A stretch of DNA of 64,000 bases from SZUA-430 sp044220975 (GTDB lineage Bacteria > Pseudomonadota > Alphaproteobacteria > Micropepsales > Micropepsaceae): the NCBI GenBank assembly GCA_044220975.1, contig JBGAPZ010000017.1, positions 1 through 64,000 on the forward strand. The letters run 5' to 3'. The translations under genes were made by a program, and so were the position numbers. Positions 61,247 through 64,000 of this stretch are shown here, piece by piece; the first letter of the stretch is position 1; the number at the start of each line of letters is the position of its first letter. A model generated the notes under the pieces. It was not told the DNA's origin. It worked only from the letters and a program-made list of their open reading frames with translations, and made no database searches.

Positions 61247-62731
61247 TTACACCGGCTTGCGCGCAAACAACAAGCGCACGCGGCCGGTCGGATCCGTTTC
61301 CGTCCACGCATGCGCGCCCGGCATACCGCCCACCCAACCCAGCATATCCTTCTCGGTCCGGTAGAAGAGGTGCCAATCGCAGATGAATTCCATCGGCCAA
61401 AGGTTGCTGAGTTCGGTCTCGTTCATGTTGCCGATAATCAGCAATCCACCGGGCGCCAGTCGCTCGTAAAGCCGCATACTAAGTGCGCGAGCCCGCCGGT
61501 CGATCAAATAGTCGAGGAGACCGACTGAGTAGATCAAATCCTGCGGCCCGGCGTCATCCAGCCACGCCCCCCCGCGCAACACATCGCTGAATGCCACGTT
61601 GATTGGCCGCACCTTCGCCTGCGGCTTCATCTTCAGCGTCAGCGGATGTGCATGGTCGAACGCATACGAAAGCGCCGCCTGCTCCTGATCGATCAGTGTG
61701 AACGCCACCGCACCCTGCGGCGCCATCGGGTCTTTGAGGTGCAGCTCCACTTCTCGCGCAGACCCGCATCCGAGACTCATGATGCGCGCTGGCGTGCCGT
61801 TCGCGCGAGCGCGCACGACGTCGTCGATCACTTTGCGTACAACATGCATTCGCGTCCCGATGCATTCGGCAACATCGAGGCCGACGCGATGCATGAGTTG
61901 CGAATAAACGTCAGCGCCTTCGCGCTGCCAGTCGTAGACGTAGTTCATGATTTCGAAGTCGCCGGGATAGCCCGCCGGCTTGAAATAACTGCGCCGCCAA
62001 ACTGCGCCGTGACTGAGCTCCGGCGTCAACACGAGCTCCGTGTAATCCTTCACGGCCTCCAACTGCTTCTTGTCGGCCATTACCGGTGCAATAAGTTGAT
62101 TGCCCGCACGCCAGAGGCTCCGCCATTGCGGAATGATCCTCTCGGCGCACATCTCATATGCCTCATCGACGCTAAGCCCCGTCGATTGATGCGGAAATGG
62201 CTTGGTACTCGCCTCCACGACCGAGCGGTAAGCGCGCAGGAAGCGGAGCACATCCGCGCAATGCGCACGGTACTCCGCCGGAACGAGCCCACTCACATGC
62301 GGATCGAGCGTGGCAAGTTGTTGCGAAATGCGCGCCTGCGCATTGCGGCGCAAGAGTGAATGAAAATCCACGACATCGTCGACGAGATTGAGCGCAATCT
62401 TGGGACCGAAGATCGAGCGTTCGGTCCGCACGACTTTGGCGCTGCCCTCGAAGATCGAAAGGCCTGCCTGCTTCACGACGATCGGAACGATCTCGCCGAC
62501 TTCGACGGAAACCTCTACGGTCTGGTTGGCGTTGACGCTAATTCCGGTCAAGCTGATATCGCCGAGACGAAGCGCGGCAGACTTCACGTAGACCTTCGGC
62601 GGGGCACCGGAAAAAAGTTCCGCGGCGTCATAGCGCTTCGGCCGGAAATAGATTTGCCGGCCCGTCGCGCCCTTCAGCTCCTCGTACGCCAGCATATTCC
62701 CCTCGCGCGCGAAATTCACTTGCTCGTTCAA
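61247..62731 (-). CDS. PilZ domain fused to PhcB-like SAM methyltransferase
   Basis: A 494-residue soluble protein. The N-terminal 125 residues form a PilZ-like domain: LGDISLTGISV has the DxSxxG part (D58, S60, G63), whereas the arginine part is atypical (FRPKR, RxxR). The C-terminal 360 residues are a class I methyltransferase: SYFKPAGYPGDFEIMNYVYD is a segment shared with PhcB-type enzymes that make 3-hydroxy fatty acid methyl ester signals, and IMSLGCGSAREVEL is the SAM loop; LIYSVGLLDYLIDRRA follows. I infer a c-di-GMP-responsive methyl ester synthase; neither ligand nor product is shown. The SCO gene follows. Confidence 0.85.
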   Translation of the reverse strand: MNEQVNFAREGNMLAYEELKGATGRQIYFRPKRYDAAELFSGAPPKVYVKSAALRLGDISLTGISVNANQTVEVSVEVGEIVPIVVKQAGLSIFEGSAKVVRTERSIFGPKIALNLVDDVVDFHSLLRRNAQARISQQLATLDPHVSGLVPAEYRAHCADVLRFLRAYRSVVEASTKPFPHQSTGLSVDEAYEMCAERIIPQWRSLWRAGNQLIAPVMADKKQLEAVKDYTELVLTPELSHGAVWRRSYFKPAGYPGDFEIMNYVYDWQREGADVYSQLMHRVGLDVAECIGTRMHVVRKVIDDVVRARANGTPARIMSLGCGSAREVELHLKDPMAPQGAVAFTLIDQEQAALSYAFDHAHPLTLKMKPQAKVRPINVAFSDVLRGGAWLDDAGPQDLIYSVGLLDYLIDRRARALSMRLYERLAPGGLLIIGNMNETELSNLWPMEFICDWHLFYRTEKDMLGWVGGMPGAHAWTETDPTGRVRLLFARKPV

Positions 62732-62867
62732 AGAGATACTACCTTCCTATAGCGATGATCCGTGTGCTGAGAAAGAGTCGCGCGCGTAATTCGCAACCGA
62801 TCGTTAAAGTGTGCTCCGCCACGGTAAACGTCGCCTTAACCGTAACACCTGCCTCTTCCGTCACGTG

Positions 62868-63272
62868 ATGAACCAACCCAAGCTCACCGTCGACGCTGTC
62901 GTGTTCGACCGCGAAGGCCGCCTATTGCTGATCAAGCGCAAAGGACCGCCGTTCAAGGGCCGCTACGCGTTGCCGGGCGGGTTTGTGGAACTTGGTGAAA
63001 CCGTAGAGTCGGCTGCGCACCGCGAACTAAAAGAAGAAACGGGTGTCACTGCAAAATCACAACGACTGGTGGGCATTTATTCTCAGCCCGGCCGTGACCC
63101 GCGCGGGCACGTAATTTCGGTCGCTTTCTTGATGAGCGTTCGCTCCGCCATTCCCAAAGCCGCCGACGACGCCGCCGCCGCCACATTCGTTGACGACTGG
63201 CGTTCGAAGAAACTCGCCTTCGATCACGGCAAGATAGTTGCCGACGCCGTCAAGCTCCTCCGAAACCGATGA
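62868..63272 (+). CDS. NUDIX hydrolase (ADP-ribose pyrophosphatase-like)
   Basis: A 134-residue NUDIX domain with an intact box GGFVELGETVESAAHRELKE, then ETGVT (GX5EX7REUXEEXGU). VDAVVFDREGRLLLIKRKGP is the first strand pair. The closest type is ADP-ribose or NADH pyrophosphatase-like, but substrate is not certain. ATG 62868 is chosen. Its TGA overlaps the ATG of the following acetyltransferase. Confidence 0.92.
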   Translation: MNQPKLTVDAVVFDREGRLLLIKRKGPPFKGRYALPGGFVELGETVESAAHRELKEETGVTAKSQRLVGIYSQPGRDPRGHVISVAFLMSVRSAIPKAADDAAAATFVDDWRSKKLAFDHGKIVADAVKLLRNR

Positions 63273-63807
63273 GCAGCGTTGAATTTCGCCCGTACACGAA
63301 CGCCGATGCAATCGGCGTGGCATCGGTCGTTGCAGCCGCGTTCGGTGGCGACGGCGAAATCAAGCTTATCGAGACGCTCCGTCGCGATGGCGACATGGTT
63401 TGCGAGTTCGTCGCAGCCACCCCGTCGGAGATTGTCGGTCACGTCGCCTTCTCAAGACTTCAAATGCGGAAGGACGGAGCACCCTTCGCGCCACCGCACT
63501 TGCGCCACTGGCTGTCGCACCCAAGATCCAGCGCTCGGGGATCGGACAAGCGCTTACGCGTCTGGCGCTCGATGGACTCCGCGCGATGCCCGAAGATGTC
63601 GTCTTGGTCTTAGGCCACCCCAAATACTATCGCCGCTTCAGATTCTCGAGCATGTTGGCAAAGGTCCTCGAAGCGCCTTATGCCGGAGAAGCGTTCATGG
63701 CGCTCGAGCTGACCCCGCGCGCGCTCGGCGACATGCGCTGGAAGGTCACATACGCGCGCGCCTTTTCCGTCACCTCCTACGGCGACAAGGATTCCCCAAG
63801 CCGCTAA
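63269..63807 (+). pseudogene. GNAT acetyltransferase (YhbS-like) with one frameshift
   Basis: Starts MSSVEFRPYTNADAIGVASV and runs through FVAATPSEIVGHVAFSRLQM to KDGAPF near 63488, where one base appears to be missing; the other frame then reads ATALAPLAVAPKIQRSGIGQ, ALTRLALDGLRA and VVLVLGHPKYYRRFRFSS to the stop at 63807. The joined product (about 179 aa) is a standard YhbS-type N-acetyltransferase. Coupled to the NUDIX gene (ATGA). Broken gene or sequence error. Confidence 0.75.
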
Positions 63808-63819
63808 AGCATCCCTGAG

Positions 63820-64000
63820 ATGCAAACACCGGCTAACGAAAACACACTGGCAGTGGGCGGAACGGGCCGGGCCGCCGTCGCATTTATCTTTGTCACATTG
63901 ATGCTGGACGTCCTGTCGATGGGCGTCGTCATTCCCGTACTGCCAAAACTCATTGAGCAGCTCTCCGATACGACGCAATCCGGCGCCGTTCGAATGGGCG
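63820..64000 (+). CDS. TCR/Tet-type MFS transporter (3' partial)
   Basis: Begins at ATG 63820 and runs off the window. The visible 60 residues contain the first membrane helix AAVAFIFVTLMLDVLSMGVV and IPVLPKLIEQLS, matching the start of TetA-like and related MFS exporters. The substrate is unknown. Confidence 0.8.
   Translation, partial: MQTPANENTLAVGGTGRAAVAFIFVTLMLDVLSMGVVIPVLPKLIEQLSDTTQSGAVRMG

Overview
The window is a high-GC, gene-dense stretch of chromosome from what looks like an aerobic, free-living alphaproteobacterium. The evidence is DUF1491 and DUF5330 proteins, an ECF sigma/NrsF pair, DivJ/PleC-like histidine kinases, PilZ proteins, a CsgG/HfaB-type lipoprotein, and palindromic intergenic repeats of a kind common in this class. 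I see no rRNA, tRNA, CRISPR, transposase or phage cluster. The genus cannot be fixed from sequence alone.

Layout. 1-4.4 kb: two GST-like genes, a membrane-anchored sulfatase and the formylglycine-generating enzyme expected to activate it. 4.4-7.5 kb: CPBP protease with two tiny membrane proteins, a secreted alpha/beta hydrolase, DUF1491. 7.6-12.1 kb: a cellulose-synthase-like protein whose glycosyltransferase motifs are lost but whose PilZ motif is kept, then a PAS histidine kinase. 12.4-18.5 kb: DUF5330, GNAT, MaoC, a damaged sufE, a secreted Cache-like protein with a degenerate histidine kinase, and an XRE regulator divergent from DUF2834. 18.5-25.1 kb: an operon DUF3604 - PpiC isomerase - HupE, then an M13 peptidase. 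25.2-34.8 kb: luciferase-like oxidoreductase, DUF4375, GFA, DUF4199/VOC/LuxR set, radical SAM with a TTC38-like partner, YHS protein, ECF sigma/NrsF, GH84. 34.8-42.9 kb: acyl-CoA ligase and dehydrogenase, GFA, MFS, PQQ-type sugar dehydrogenase, S24 repressor. 43-49 kb: LuxR solo, a large unknown exported protein, esterase, thioesterase, GST and sodC.

49.1-53.8 kb holds a frameshift-ridden block (LysR, two TPR genes, a small secreted protein) joined to a coupled CsgG/HfaB lipoprotein and a secreted protein with three copies of a curlin-like SNV / ATAV-NN motif; a FixJ/NarL-type regulator lies nearby. This is the best candidate for an amyloid or holdfast-anchor export system.

54.8-62.7 kb looks like a lipid-signal neighbourhood: FadL-type porin, fatty acid desaturase and an alpha/beta hydrolase that has lost its nucleophile segment form one operon; a membrane histidine kinase is divergent from it; and beyond an SCO gene lies a PilZ domain fused to a methyltransferase resembling PhcB, the enzyme that makes hydroxy-fatty-acid methyl ester signals in Ralstonia. 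The window ends with NUDIX, a frameshifted GNAT and the start of a TetA-like MFS transporter.

Reliability: most of the window reads cleanly, but 49.3-51.8 kb and one gene at 63.5 kb carry several single-base frame breaks, and sufE has an early in-frame stop. These may be sequence errors rather than biology.
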